Below, piece by piece: positions 6,721-13,996 of a stretch of 32,020 nucleotides of DNA. Location: NCBI GenBank assembly GCA_030428965.1, contig JAUIEE010000006.1:1-32020 (forward strand), in the 5' to 3' direction. The stretch's first letter is position 1. Each line of letters opens with the position of its first letter. The notes under the pieces are model-generated. The model saw only the letters and a list, made by a program, of their open reading frames with translations. It searched no databases and was not told the DNA's origin. Made by a program: the position numbers and the translations under genes. The stretch is from a bacterium. Its GTDB lineage: Bacteria; Planctomycetota; UBA1135; GCA-002686595.

Positions 6721-7986
6721 CTATTGGGAGGAAGGTTCGGAGGGCCTCGGGGCGGGCCTCAAACGGCCGAGCAGGGCCGGCAAGATGACCGCCAGGCACA
6801 GCGCGGCGTAGACCACGATGAGAGGGTTGAGCACGTGGCGGTAACGCACGGCTCCGTGGAAGAGCACGGTGATCGCCAACGAGACCGTCAGGTGCAGCCC
6901 CAGCAGAATCGAGAGCGTTCCGTCCCGGCGCCAGGCAACGAACAGGCCGAACAGGAAGAGAGGCCCCACGCCCCACCACGCCGCGGCCCACGAGAGCTTG
7001 AGGATTCGGTTGCGGGTACCGGCGTAGGGCGAGAAGAAGCGGCGCAGCTTGTGGAACGTCAGCCTCGGCAAGACCTCGGGGTTCGCCTCGAGGTAGTCGA
7101 ACCCGCGTTGCCACGCGACCGCGTTCTGCTCCAGCTCGTCCTCGGGCCAGTCCTCCCCCAACAGATCGTCCACCGGCATCCAGCTGCCGATCGTCCAAGG
7201 ATGGCCGACCACGTCTTCGTTGTGGGACCCCCAGAACAAGAGGCCCGAGATCGTGCCCATCGTCGGGCTGCCCATCACCATGGCGTTGCGCACGACCCAC
7301 GGGACGAGCACGGCCACGGCGCAGGTCGCCTGCAGCAGCGCGAGCTTCCAGATGCGAGCACGCAGGTCGCTCGGCACGAACAAGGCCACCAGGGCTCCGA
7401 ACGGAAGGATGAGAACCAGCTGGGGTCGCACGAGCATGGCGAAGCCCAGCACGAAACCCGCCGCGAGGGCCCAGGGCACCGCCCCACGGGTAGCCGTGAA
7501 CGCCTTGTACGCCAGGACGGTCCCCAGGACCGAGAACAGTCCGTAGGGCACTTCGCTCACCAGATGCTGGGCGTAGTAGAAGTGACCTGGATCGAAGACC
7601 AGGAGTGCGGCCGCTGCGATCCCCGCCAGACGCCCAAAGGCCTCGCGGGCGAGCCAGGCAGAAACCAGACACGTCAACGCCGACAGCAAGCAGATCCAGA
7701 TTCGCGCGGCCGCGAGGGAACGGCCGAAGATCAAGTACACGGGCAAGAGGGTGAGCGAGGTACCCGGTGTCCGCAGCGCCGTCGGCTTACCTTCCACGTA
7801 GCCGTAGCCCTTGCCCGCGCTCAGGGACCAGGCCAGCTTCTCGTACTCGAGTTGATCGGGAAACGCTCCCTCGTCCAGGGGGCCCGAGAGGCCCTGGTAG
7901 TGTTGGGTCACGCCGAGCCTCAGACCGAAGGCCACCAGGAAGGCGAGGAAGAGGGACCAGCGGTAGGTCCGGGCCGAGATCTGCAC
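6721..7986 (-). CDS. GT-C glycosyltransferase (ArnT/PMT-like, GT39 type), integral membrane
   Basis: The GTG start at 7986 lies 15 bp after the purF stop. The 421-residue protein has an N-terminal membrane segment and then, in the first large periplasmic loop, DQLEYEKLAWSLSAGKGYGY followed by TALRTPGTSL, the acidic D-x-x-x-Y and R-x-P-G pattern of lipid-linked-sugar glycosyltransferases of the GT39/ArnT family. About nine to ten further hydrophobic segments follow, and a basic Pro-rich C-terminal tail. Such enzymes transfer a sugar from a polyprenyl phosphate donor to a lipid or protein outside the inner membrane. Donor and acceptor cannot be told from the sequence. Its co-transcription with purF may be a matter of position only. 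Confidence 0.78.
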   Translation of the reverse strand: MQISARTYRWSLFLAFLVAFGLRLGVTQHYQGLSGPLDEGAFPDQLEYEKLAWSLSAGKGYGYVEGKPTALRTPGTSLTLLPVYLIFGRSLAAARIWICLLSALTCLVSAWLAREAFGRLAGIAAAALLVFDPGHFYYAQHLVSEVPYGLFSVLGTVLAYKAFTATRGAVPWALAAGFVLGFAMLVRPQLVLILPFGALVALFVPSDLRARIWKLALLQATCAVAVLVPWVVRNAMVMGSPTMGTISGLLFWGSHNEDVVGHPWTIGSWMPVDDLLGEDWPEDELEQNAVAWQRGFDYLEANPEVLPRLTFHKLRRFFSPYAGTRNRILKLSWAAAWWGVGPLFLFGLFVAWRRDGTLSILLGLHLTVSLAITVLFHGAVRYRHVLNPLIVVYAALCLAVILPALLGRLRPAPRPSEPSSQ

Positions 7987-8001
7987 GGGCCGACGCCAGG
8001 C

Positions 8002-9495
8002 TCAGACGACCGTGCCGTTGAAGCGGAAGGTCTTCTGCAAGCTCGACTGACGCTCGCCCTCGATCTCGTCGAGCACTTCGCGGGTGATGTCGTCCGTCGG
8101 GTACTTGCCCGTGAAGCAGGCGTTGCAGAACTGATCGAGCTGGGGGTTGCCCGCCTGGGCGCTTTGGTTCATCGCGTCCCGGTCGAGATAGAGAAGGTGG
8201 TCCGCCTCGAGCTGGGCGGCCACGTCCTCGGGCGAAAGACCGTTGGCGATGAACTCGGTCTTGGTCGCCATGTCGATCCCATAGGGGCACGGAGAGACCA
8301 GGGGCGGGCTGGTGATGCCCATGTAGACACGCCGGGCTCCGGCTTCCCTGGCCATGCGCACGATGCGCCGCGCCGTGTTGCCGCGGACGATCGAGTCGTC
8401 CACGAGCAGCACCTTCTTGTCGCGGAACTCCAGCGGGATCGCATTCAGCTTGCGCTTGACCGACGATCGGCGGGAGTCCTGGTTCGGCATGATGAAGGTG
8501 CGACCGATGTAGCGGTTCTTCACCAGCCCCTCGCGGTAGGGAATCCCGAGCTTGTTGGCCATGGCCATGGCGGCATCCCGCGACGAATCGGGAATCGGGA
8601 TCACCACGTCGGGCGTCGGGGCTCCGCTTCGAATCCACTCCTCAGCCAGCGCCTCGCCGAAGCGAATCCGCGTCTTGTAGACCGAAACCTGGTCGAGCAT
8701 CGAGTCGGTACGCGCGAAGTACACCCACTCGAAGATGCAGGGCCGGTGGGGCTTCGCGCTGAGAATGCGGCGATGGACCTTGCCTTCGGCATCGATGTAC
8801 ATCGCTTCGCCGTTGGCGAGATCCTCGATCTCGGTGTACCCGGCCACGTCGAGTACGACGCTCTCCGAAGCTACGGCGAACCAGGCCCCCTCGGCCGTCA
8901 TCTTCTTGCCGAAGACGATCGGTTTGATTCCGTAGGGATCCCGAAAGGCGACCAGCCCCCCATCGGGCAGGGCCGCGACGACCGAGTACGCCCCTTTGAC
9001 CTCCTCGTAGGTGGCACGGACCGCCGTGAAGACGTCTTCCGGTCCGACCAGCCCCTCGGCACCCACGTTGTCCGCCAACGCCTGCCCGAAGACGAACAGC
9101 AGAACCTCCAGGTCACAGGTCGAATTCAGTCGGCGTCCCGTGTGACGCCCGTGTCGTTCCCTCAGGTCCCCGAAGTTGGTCACGTTCCCGTTGTGGGCCA
9201 TGGCCACGCTGACCGGGAAGTTGACGTGGAAAGGCTGGGCGTCTTCCGCCGAACCTGCGCCGATGGTCGGGTAGCGCACGTGGCCCAGACCGAGGTTGCC
9301 GCGCAACCGCTCCATGTCCTGGACCTGGAAGACATCCCGGACCAGGCCACTGCCCTTCTTGACATGGAAGGTATCCGTGAAGGTCGTGATCCCGGCCGCG
9401 TCCTGGCCACGATGCTGGATCGCGAGAAGACCTTCGTAGATCTCCGGAGCAACGTCTACGCCCTCCGGACCAAAGACACCGATGAATCCGCACAT
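8002..9495 (-). CDS. purF: Amidophosphoribosyltransferase (first step of purine synthesis)
   Basis: The ORF extends further upstream, but the true start is the ATG at 9495, giving MCGFIGVFG, in which Cys2 becomes the N-terminal nucleophile of the glutaminase after Met removal. The protein (497 aa) joins an Ntn-type glutamine amidotransferase domain (1 to ~235) to a phosphoribosyltransferase domain with the PRPP loop VLLVDDSIVRGNTARR near 360-375. It converts PRPP and glutamine to 5-phosphoribosylamine in the cytoplasm. Four cysteines at about 253 (HRPCIFEW), 403 (SPCPYGID), 457 and 460 (FCNACF) match the [4Fe-4S] ligands of Bacillus subtilis PurF, so this is the iron-sulfur type, but with no propeptide before Cys. 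A promoter within an inverted repeat lies 67-95 bp upstream. Confidence 0.97.
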   Translation of the reverse strand: MCGFIGVFGPEGVDVAPEIYEGLLAIQHRGQDAAGITTFTDTFHVKKGSGLVRDVFQVQDMERLRGNLGLGHVRYPTIGAGSAEDAQPFHVNFPVSVAMAHNGNVTNFGDLRERHGRHTGRRLNSTCDLEVLLFVFGQALADNVGAEGLVGPEDVFTAVRATYEEVKGAYSVVAALPDGGLVAFRDPYGIKPIVFGKKMTAEGAWFAVASESVVLDVAGYTEIEDLANGEAMYIDAEGKVHRRILSAKPHRPCIFEWVYFARTDSMLDQVSVYKTRIRFGEALAEEWIRSGAPTPDVVIPIPDSSRDAAMAMANKLGIPYREGLVKNRYIGRTFIMPNQDSRRSSVKRKLNAIPLEFRDKKVLLVDDSIVRGNTARRIVRMAREAGARRVYMGITSPPLVSPCPYGIDMATKTEFIANGLSPEDVAAQLEADHLLYLDRDAMNQSAQAGNPQLDQFCNACFTGKYPTDDITREVLDEIEGERQSSLQKTFRFNGTVV

Positions 9496-9548
9496 GGCGT
9501 TAGGGGACCCGCGAACCTTGGGATGACGTCGTGGAAAGAGCCGCGAAA

Positions 9549-9585
9549 CGCAGGGGGAAAGAGAATAGACCCCCTGTCCCCTGCG
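9549..9585 (-). promoter_or_regulatory. Inverted repeats over the purF promoter
   Basis: CGCAGGGG (9549-9556) pairs with CCCCTGCG (9578-9585). An overlapping CAGGGGG (9551-9557) pairs with CCCCCTG (9570-9576). The two pairings exclude each other because they share the left arm. The element spans the predicted -10 region, so it could be an operator or, if transcription starts further up, an alternative RNA hairpin. Confidence 0.4.
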
Positions 9586-9590
9586 GACAA
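9562..9590 (-). promoter_or_regulatory. Putative sigma-70 promoter of purF
   Basis: Minus-strand TTGTCC (9585-9590) and TATTCT (9562-9567) are separated by exactly 17 bp, each matching 4 of 6 consensus bases. Transcription would begin near 9555, giving a leader of about 60 nt before the purF ATG. Confidence 0.45.
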
Positions 9591-9645
9591 GTGCGGGGGG
9601 CCCCAGAGAATCCCGAACGCCTCGCAACCCCCCGGGGGCAGGCCA

Positions 9646-9675
9646 GTCCCCTGGGTGGGTGGGGGCTAGGGATGG
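9646..9675 (+). repeat. 30-bp G-rich intergenic repeat, copy 1 (G-quadruplex type)
   Basis: This block is identical over 30 bp to 13967-13996. It contains four G-tracts in the pattern GGG-T-GGG-T-GGGGG-CTA-GGG. Here the G-richness continues to about 9708 with further runs of 3-6 G, giving roughly eight tracts in all. It lies between purF (-) and the alpha/beta hydrolase (+). Confidence 0.75.
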
Positions 9676-9726
9676 GGGGTTTGGGTTGGAATGGGTGGGG
9701 GGCGCGGGCAACATGCCGCACGAGCC

Positions 9727-10605
9727 ATGGCCACCCAACACGAGGGTTCCGGGACCGTCCCCTTGCCAGGGGGGTCGAGTCTCCACTTCGAAATTCGCGG
9801 AGAGGGCCCGCCCCTCTTGGTTCCCGCAGCGAGCTGGGTGCTCGAGGACTTGGCTCCCCTGGAGGCCCACAGCTGCCTGGTCGGCTACGACGTGCGCGGA
9901 AGGGGGCGCTCGAGTGCTGTGACGGGCGACACCCCCTTCGGGCTCGACCAGGACTTGGAAGACCTCGAGGTCCTCAGGAAAGCGAGGGGTCTGGAGCGCA
10001 TGGCGATCCTCGGCTGGTCCTACTACGGCCTGCTGGCGGCGCGCTACGCCCTGGCCTACCCCGAGCGCGTCGAGCGCTTGGTCCTGGTCGGGCCCTCGGC
10101 TCCCCGTCGGCGCCCCTTCCTCGACGACTTCATGGATCGTTTCGCAGGCCGACTCGACCTGGAACGCCTGGAAGAGGTCGAACGGCTACGTCGCCAGGGG
10201 CAGCGAGAGACCCAACCGGTGAGCTGGTGCCGAGCCGTGCACGATCTGTACTTTCGCGCCTACGTCGTGGATCCCAAGCACCTCGAGGGAATGCGCAGCT
10301 CGCCGTGCGTCGAACCCAATCTCGACCCCGAGGCGGTCAACAACCTGGGGCGCAAGGCCCTCGAGAAGATGGGCGACTACGACTGGACCGAGGAGTTCAC
10401 GCGCCTCGAAACGCCTACGCTCGTGGTTCACGGAAGCGAGGATCCGGTTCCGCTGGAGGGTTCGTTGGAGTGGGAGCGCTGCCTGTCCAACGGGCAACTG
10501 CTTGCCCTCGAAGGGGTCGGTCACATGCCCTGGCTGGAAGCGCCCGAACTCTTCTTCGAGGCGGTTCGCGAATTCCTCGGGGCAGGAGACAGCGCTCTTT
10601 CCTGA
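9727..10605 (+). CDS. Alpha/beta hydrolase fold protein (proline iminopeptidase/haloperoxidase-like)
   Basis: I take the ATG at 9727 (MATQHEGSG, 292 aa); the upstream ATG in the ORF track would add a low-complexity G-rich stretch. The chain shows the standard fold order: HFEIRGEGPPLLVP, an oxyanion-hole region, the nucleophile elbow ILGWSYYG with Ser98, the acid in VVHGSEDPVP and the histidine in LEGVGHMPW. The elbow is G-W-S-Y-Y rather than the common G-x-S-x-G, because the +2 position is Tyr. An Arg/Glu-rich helical cap sits between strand 6 and the acid. The substrate is unknown; small ester, amide or peptide substrates are usual. The last 85 bp overlap the 3' end of mnmH on the other strand. 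Confidence 0.85.
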   Translation: MATQHEGSGTVPLPGGSSLHFEIRGEGPPLLVPAASWVLEDLAPLEAHSCLVGYDVRGRGRSSAVTGDTPFGLDQDLEDLEVLRKARGLERMAILGWSYYGLLAARYALAYPERVERLVLVGPSAPRRRPFLDDFMDRFAGRLDLERLEEVERLRRQGQRETQPVSWCRAVHDLYFRAYVVDPKHLEGMRSSPCVEPNLDPEAVNNLGRKALEKMGDYDWTEEFTRLETPTLVVHGSEDPVPLEGSLEWERCLSNGQLLALEGVGHMPWLEAPELFFEAVREFLGAGDSALS

Positions 10606-11753
10606 CCCTCGATCCACTCCAGGATACGGCGGGCGTCGCGCCCTTCGTCGTCGACTTCGAAGGTCCGGGTGTAGCTTCGTTTTCCCTCTGAATGGCGGTA
10701 GAGCGGATCGTAGTAGTGCTCTAGCAGGGCCTCGACGAGCCGCTCCTCCTCTCCCCCACACAGCCAGCCCACGAGGACTCCCTTCCATTTCGTCCGCCCC
10801 ATGCGCTCCTCCAGAAAGGGCAGCTGCCGGGCCAACTCGTCGCGATTGGCCTCCGTCACCAAGTAGTCGTCCAGCAGGACCTGCACCCGTCGGGACAGGG
10901 GGGCTGCCAGCTCCAGCGCATGGCCATCGCGCAAGGCTTCCCAAACGGACTTGGGCAGGATCGCGTCACCGACCTTTCGGCTCTCCCCCTCGATCACGCA
11001 GAAGCCCGGAAAGCCCCGCTCGAGCCGGGACACGAGCCGCGACTCGAAAGTCTTCTGGGAACAAGGTCGCAGCCCGACCATGCCCAGGACGGAGCTGCGG
11101 TGCCCGGCCAGTCCTTCCAGATCGAGGGTGGAGCCCGGCCGCAGCCGCTCGATCTCACGCAGGATCAGCGTCTTGCCAACGCCCGTCAGCCCGCGCAGCA
11201 CGTAGGTCGGCGGAGCTTCCCAGGCCAGAAGGCGATCGATCACATGGCGTCGATAGGCCTTGTAGCCTCCCTGCAGGCAGGCTACGTCGAAGCCCAGCCC
11301 CTCCAGCAGGGCCACGAGGCTTTGGGACCGCAGTCCCCCACGCCAACAGGAGAAGACCACCGTGCTGGTCCCGGAGCGAAACGGGCCGGGCGTGAGCTCG
11401 CGCTCGAAGCCGGCCATTCCCGCCGCCGTCATCTCGCGTACCTTCTGGGCCAGGTCCGCTTCGGGCCGGGACCAGCCCGCCAACCGGGCGATCCGGGCGA
11501 CGAGCCCCTGGATCCTGGCCACGACCGTCTCGCGTGCGTGCTCGAAGGCCTCTTCGGGGGAACGGCGCGCGTAGAGCGTGCCGATCAACTCCCGCTCGAC
11601 GTCGTCGAACAAGGGAACGTTGCGGGCACCGGGATAGTGGTCCTGCTCGAACTCCTTCGGACTGCGCAGATCGACGACCAACGCAGGGCGCCGGCTCAGG
11701 AGCTCTTCGAGGGTCAGAAAGGGGACCTGCAGTTGCGAGGAGACGCCCGCCAT
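10521..11753 (-). CDS. mnmH: tRNA 2-selenouridine synthase
   Basis: The 410-residue protein has an N-terminal rhodanese domain (VVDLRSPKEFEQDHYPGARNVPLF) with the catalytic cysteine C136 in SCWRGGLRSQS, and a C-terminal P-loop domain with GLTGVGKT at 188-195. This is the arrangement of MnmH (SelU/YbbB), which converts 2-thiouridine at the wobble position of some tRNAs to geranylated and then selenated uridine, using selenophosphate. It is longer than the ~364-residue E. coli enzyme because of an insert before the active cysteine and a Ser/Ala-rich tail of about 30 residues, which is the part overlapping the convergent hydrolase gene. It lies 21 bp downstream of the DUF3106-like gene, at the end of the second ECF sigma operon. 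Activity would require SelD elsewhere in the genome. Confidence 0.93.
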   Translation of the reverse strand: MAGVSSQLQVPFLTLEELLSRRPALVVDLRSPKEFEQDHYPGARNVPLFDDVERELIGTLYARRSPEEAFEHARETVVARIQGLVARIARLAGWSRPEADLAQKVREMTAAGMAGFERELTPGPFRSGTSTVVFSCWRGGLRSQSLVALLEGLGFDVACLQGGYKAYRRHVIDRLLAWEAPPTYVLRGLTGVGKTLILREIERLRPGSTLDLEGLAGHRSSVLGMVGLRPCSQKTFESRLVSRLERGFPGFCVIEGESRKVGDAILPKSVWEALRDGHALELAAPLSRRVQVLLDDYLVTEANRDELARQLPFLEERMGRTKWKGVLVGWLCGGEEERLVEALLEHYYDPLYRHSEGKRSYTRTFEVDDEGRDARRILEWIEGQERALSPAPRNSRTASKKSSGASSQGM

Positions 11754-11774
11754 GGCGGGTAGTCTACACGCACT

Positions 11775-12545
11775 TCATTCCGGGGGCGGCGGCCCTTCGT
11801 CTTCCCCGTGCCGGTGCCCTTTCGGCTTCAAGGGAGGCAGCTTGCGACCGCGCATGCGCCCGAAGAAGGCCTCGTCGGAAAGGGACTCCAGTCGACTCCA
11901 CTCCGCCGGGGTCATCCCCGGAAGCCGGCCTCCCCGGGCCTCGCGCTCGAGGTGTCGGCGCCGGAGCCTCCGCAGGACCCCCATGCGCTCTTCGACGGGC
12001 ACCTCGCGCAGGCGCCGCACCTCCGCCGGCCCCATTTCCATCTCCTCCGCCAGGGCCATGATTGCCTTCAGGCTCTTGCGTCGTCGCTGCTCCTGGCGAA
12101 ACCGATCGAACATCTCCAGGCGCTCCCGGGGCGGTGCCTCTCGAAGGGCCTGTACGAACCGATCGGGCAGGGCCATGCGTACGCGCTGGCCCCATTCACG
12201 CGTGCGTTCTCGCAGGTAGCGCCGTTCCCTTCGCTCTCGCTCGTCGACTCCCAGGGAATTCAGCTCCTGGCGCAACCCGTCGGGCGCTTCCGCCAGGATC
12301 TCTTCTTGCGCCTTCCGAATGCCGCGCGCGCGCTCGCTGAGCTGGGCTCGCAAGCCGGGTTCCATGGACCGCAATTGCTCGAAACGCTCCCTGAGAAGCT
12401 CTCGTTCCGCCGCGCTCTTGCGGGACCACTTGGCGCGCAGACCCTCCAGGTCCAGCTGACGCAAGGCGAACAGGCCTTGGGTCGTCAGAAGCAAGCCCAA
12501 GGCAACCATCCAGACTCGCAAGAAACGTCGGCGGTCAGTCGTCAT
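11775..12545 (-). CDS. DUF3106-like membrane-anchored helical protein
   Basis: The ATG (12545) lies inside the 3' end of the anti-sigma gene (11-bp overlap), so the two are coupled. The 256-residue chain has one N-terminal hydrophobic segment (VWMVALGLLLTTQGLFAL) and then an almost wholly helical Arg/Glu/Leu-rich region. Units such as RKSAAERELLRERFEQLRSM and RFVQALREAPPRERLEMFDRFR recall DUF3106 and periplasmic CpxP/metal-sensor-like proteins. The C-terminus is His/Glu/Pro-rich (HRHGEDEGPPPPE) and might bind metal. It most likely projects into the periplasm and may modulate the anti-sigma factor, which is inference from gene order. Confidence 0.65.
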   Translation of the reverse strand: MTTDRRRFLRVWMVALGLLLTTQGLFALRQLDLEGLRAKWSRKSAAERELLRERFEQLRSMEPGLRAQLSERARGIRKAQEEILAEAPDGLRQELNSLGVDERERRERRYLRERTREWGQRVRMALPDRFVQALREAPPRERLEMFDRFRQEQRRRKSLKAIMALAEEMEMGPAEVRRLREVPVEERMGVLRRLRRRHLEREARGGRLPGMTPAEWSRLESLSDEAFFGRMRGRKLPPLKPKGHRHGEDEGPPPPE

Positions 12546-13269
12546 CGCCTTCCTCGGTCATTTCGAGCAGCGATTCCTCGACCGGATCGATTTCGGCCAA
12601 CAAGAGATCCAGGTCCTCGCCCACGAGAATGTCCCAGTTCTCGAGCACGTCGAGCGAGGCCAAGAGCTCTTCCTCGACGGCGAACTCGGGTGCCAACCCG
12701 AGCTCTTCACCGACAAAGCGTGGACGGTTCTCCAGGCCAAACGAGCTCCAGGCCACTGCGACGATGAACAGGAGACCGGCTGCGGCCAGAAGCTGCAGAC
12801 TGCGTCGTCCCAGGCGCTCTCGCCAGTGGGGGGACCGTTCGCCCTCGAGACCCTCCAGGATCCGCTCGGCCAAACCCGTCGGAACCTCGGGCTGGGGGAC
12901 AGCGTCGAGCAGTCGATCCAGACGCACCTGTTCGCGCTCTCCCTGCAGCCCCTGCAGCACTCGGGCCTGCAACCCCACAGGTGACGCGTGGACCGCATCC
13001 AGCTCGAGCAAGGCGTCCAAGCTCTGGTTCACAGGCTGCGACCGATCCCTCTCCAGGCGCGCCAGCACCCGGTGGGCCAGGTCGGGAGGAAGCATCGGTT
13101 CGGGCAAGGAGGCCAGGAGGGCTTCCAGGGCGTGCTCCGCTTCGAGCAGGGAGCGACAGCTGGTGCAGGCGAGAAGATGCTTGTGCCAAAACAGGTCCGG
13201 CGCCTCGTGGGACTTGCCCGAGAGGCGCTCCGAGAGCTCGGCGCGGAAGGCTTTGCAACGCTCGATCAT
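12535..13269 (-). CDS. Membrane anti-sigma factor with tandem-repeat linker
   Basis: The start codon overlaps the sigma-factor stop as ATGA. The 244-residue protein opens with C5 and H31-x3-C35-x2-C38 (HLLACTSC), a zinc-binding anti-sigma motif. Its first 20 residues (C-x-x-FRA) resemble those of the other anti-sigma factor at 1468-3240. Three clear repeats follow at 61-76, 97-112 and 130-145 (PPDLAHRVLARLERDR, PVGLQARVLQGLQGER, PTGLAERILEGLEGER), with a period of about 35 residues. A membrane segment lies near 158-174 (LQLLAAAGLLFIVAVAW), and the last 65 residues are very acidic and would face the periplasm. It probably holds the adjacent sigma factor inactive. Confidence 0.8.
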   Translation of the reverse strand: MIERCKAFRAELSERLSGKSHEAPDLFWHKHLLACTSCRSLLEAEHALEALLASLPEPMLPPDLAHRVLARLERDRSQPVNQSLDALLELDAVHASPVGLQARVLQGLQGEREQVRLDRLLDAVPQPEVPTGLAERILEGLEGERSPHWRERLGRRSLQLLAAAGLLFIVAVAWSSFGLENRPRFVGEELGLAPEFAVEEELLASLDVLENWDILVGEDLDLLLAEIDPVEESLLEMTEEGDDD

Positions 13270-13868
13270 GCCATCTCCTCCGCCAGGAAGGGGGTCAGCG
13301 CAGAGCGCAGGTTCTCGCGCGCACGATGAATGAGCGACTTGATCGCCTTCTCCGTCGAGCCGAGCACGTGGGCCACCTCTCCGTAGGGCATCTCCTCGTA
13401 CTTGGCCAGGATCAACGCCATCCTCTGGTTCTCGGGTAGGCGCAAGATGGCCTGGCGTACCGCTCGAACCACATCGGCCCTTTCGAGGCCCTCGGAAGGC
13501 AAGCCGCTCTTCGCGTCTTCAACCTCCACGGCTCCGGTCTCGGGGTCCGTTTCGAAATCGCTGGTGGTCCGGGCACGGGTGTTCAGACGTTCTCGCTCGT
13601 TGATGCTCAGGTTGTAGACGATGCGATAGAGCCAGGTAGACAGGCGGGCCGTGGGCTGGTACCGCTCGCGCGCTCGAATCAGGCGCAGAAAGACCTCCTG
13701 GACCAGGTCCTCGCGATGGGACACGGGCCCGAGGAAGCGGGTGACCAGGGAGAAGACCTGGCCGGAGTAGGCGTGCACGATGCGGTCGAAGGCGTGCTCG
13801 TCGCCCCGCTGGTAGGCGAGCATCAGCTGCACTCCGGGGTCTGAAGAAGATTCGTGCATCGGGGCCAT
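13266..13868 (-). CDS. ECF-family RNA polymerase sigma factor
   Basis: This 200-residue protein (a second ATG at 13859 is equally possible) has sigma region 2 (HAFDRIVHAYSGQVFSLVTR, DLVQEVFLRLIRARERYQP, STWLYRIVYNLSINERER) and sigma region 4 (ILRLPENQRMALILAKYEEMPYGEVAHVLGSTEKAIKSLIHRAREN). It resembles RpoE/SigW-type ECF factors. It heads a four-gene minus-strand unit with the anti-sigma factor, a DUF3106-like protein and mnmH. A GGAACC/GGTTCC inverted repeat lies 18-44 bp upstream and a sigma-70-like -10 (TAAAAT on the minus strand, 13925-13930) lies further up, so both housekeeping and auto-induced expression are possible. Confidence 0.92.
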   Translation of the reverse strand: MAPMHESSSDPGVQLMLAYQRGDEHAFDRIVHAYSGQVFSLVTRFLGPVSHREDLVQEVFLRLIRARERYQPTARLSTWLYRIVYNLSINERERLNTRARTTSDFETDPETGAVEVEDAKSGLPSEGLERADVVRAVRQAILRLPENQRMALILAKYEEMPYGEVAHVLGSTEKAIKSLIHRARENLRSALTPFLAEEMA

Positions 13869-13885
13869 GGCCGTCCGGGGGGTCT

Positions 13886-13912
13886 GGAACCGGACCTGAG
13901 CGGGCAGGTTCC
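13886..13912 (-). promoter_or_regulatory. GGAACC inverted repeat, possible ECF promoter or operator
   Basis: GGAACC and GGTTCC are separated by 15 bp. Read on the minus strand, GGAAC is followed after 17 bp by GTT, a layout seen for some ECF promoters. It ends 18 bp before the sigma-factor ATG. It could equally be an operator, and the -10 part is short. Confidence 0.35.
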
Positions 13913-13966
13913 GCCCCTGGGCTCATTTTATCTCGCCTGCCCACGAAACCGGCGCCTGCCTGGGCC

Positions 13967-13996
13967 GTCCCCTGGGTGGGTGGGGGCTAGGGATGG
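13967..13996 (+). repeat. 30-bp G-rich repeat, copy 2, overlapping the lepB stop codon
   Basis: This block is identical over 30 bp and in the same orientation to 9646-9675. It has the same four-tract G-quadruplex pattern, and another run of six G follows. Bases 13987-13989 (CTA) within the repeat are the TAG stop of lepB on the minus strand, so the repeat encodes the end of that protein. It lies 99 bp upstream of the ECF sigma gene. Confidence 0.75.

Noticed and set aside
9496-9560. Purine riboswitch in the purF leader
   Set aside because: The predicted leader is about 60 nt and lacks the conserved three-way junction loops.
6505-9669. 1054-residue plus-strand ORF
   Set aside because: It lies antisense to the barrel, glycosyltransferase and purF genes, has low-complexity Arg/Gln/His/Gly-rich composition and no recognisable motif. 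Long antisense frames are expected in GC-rich genes.
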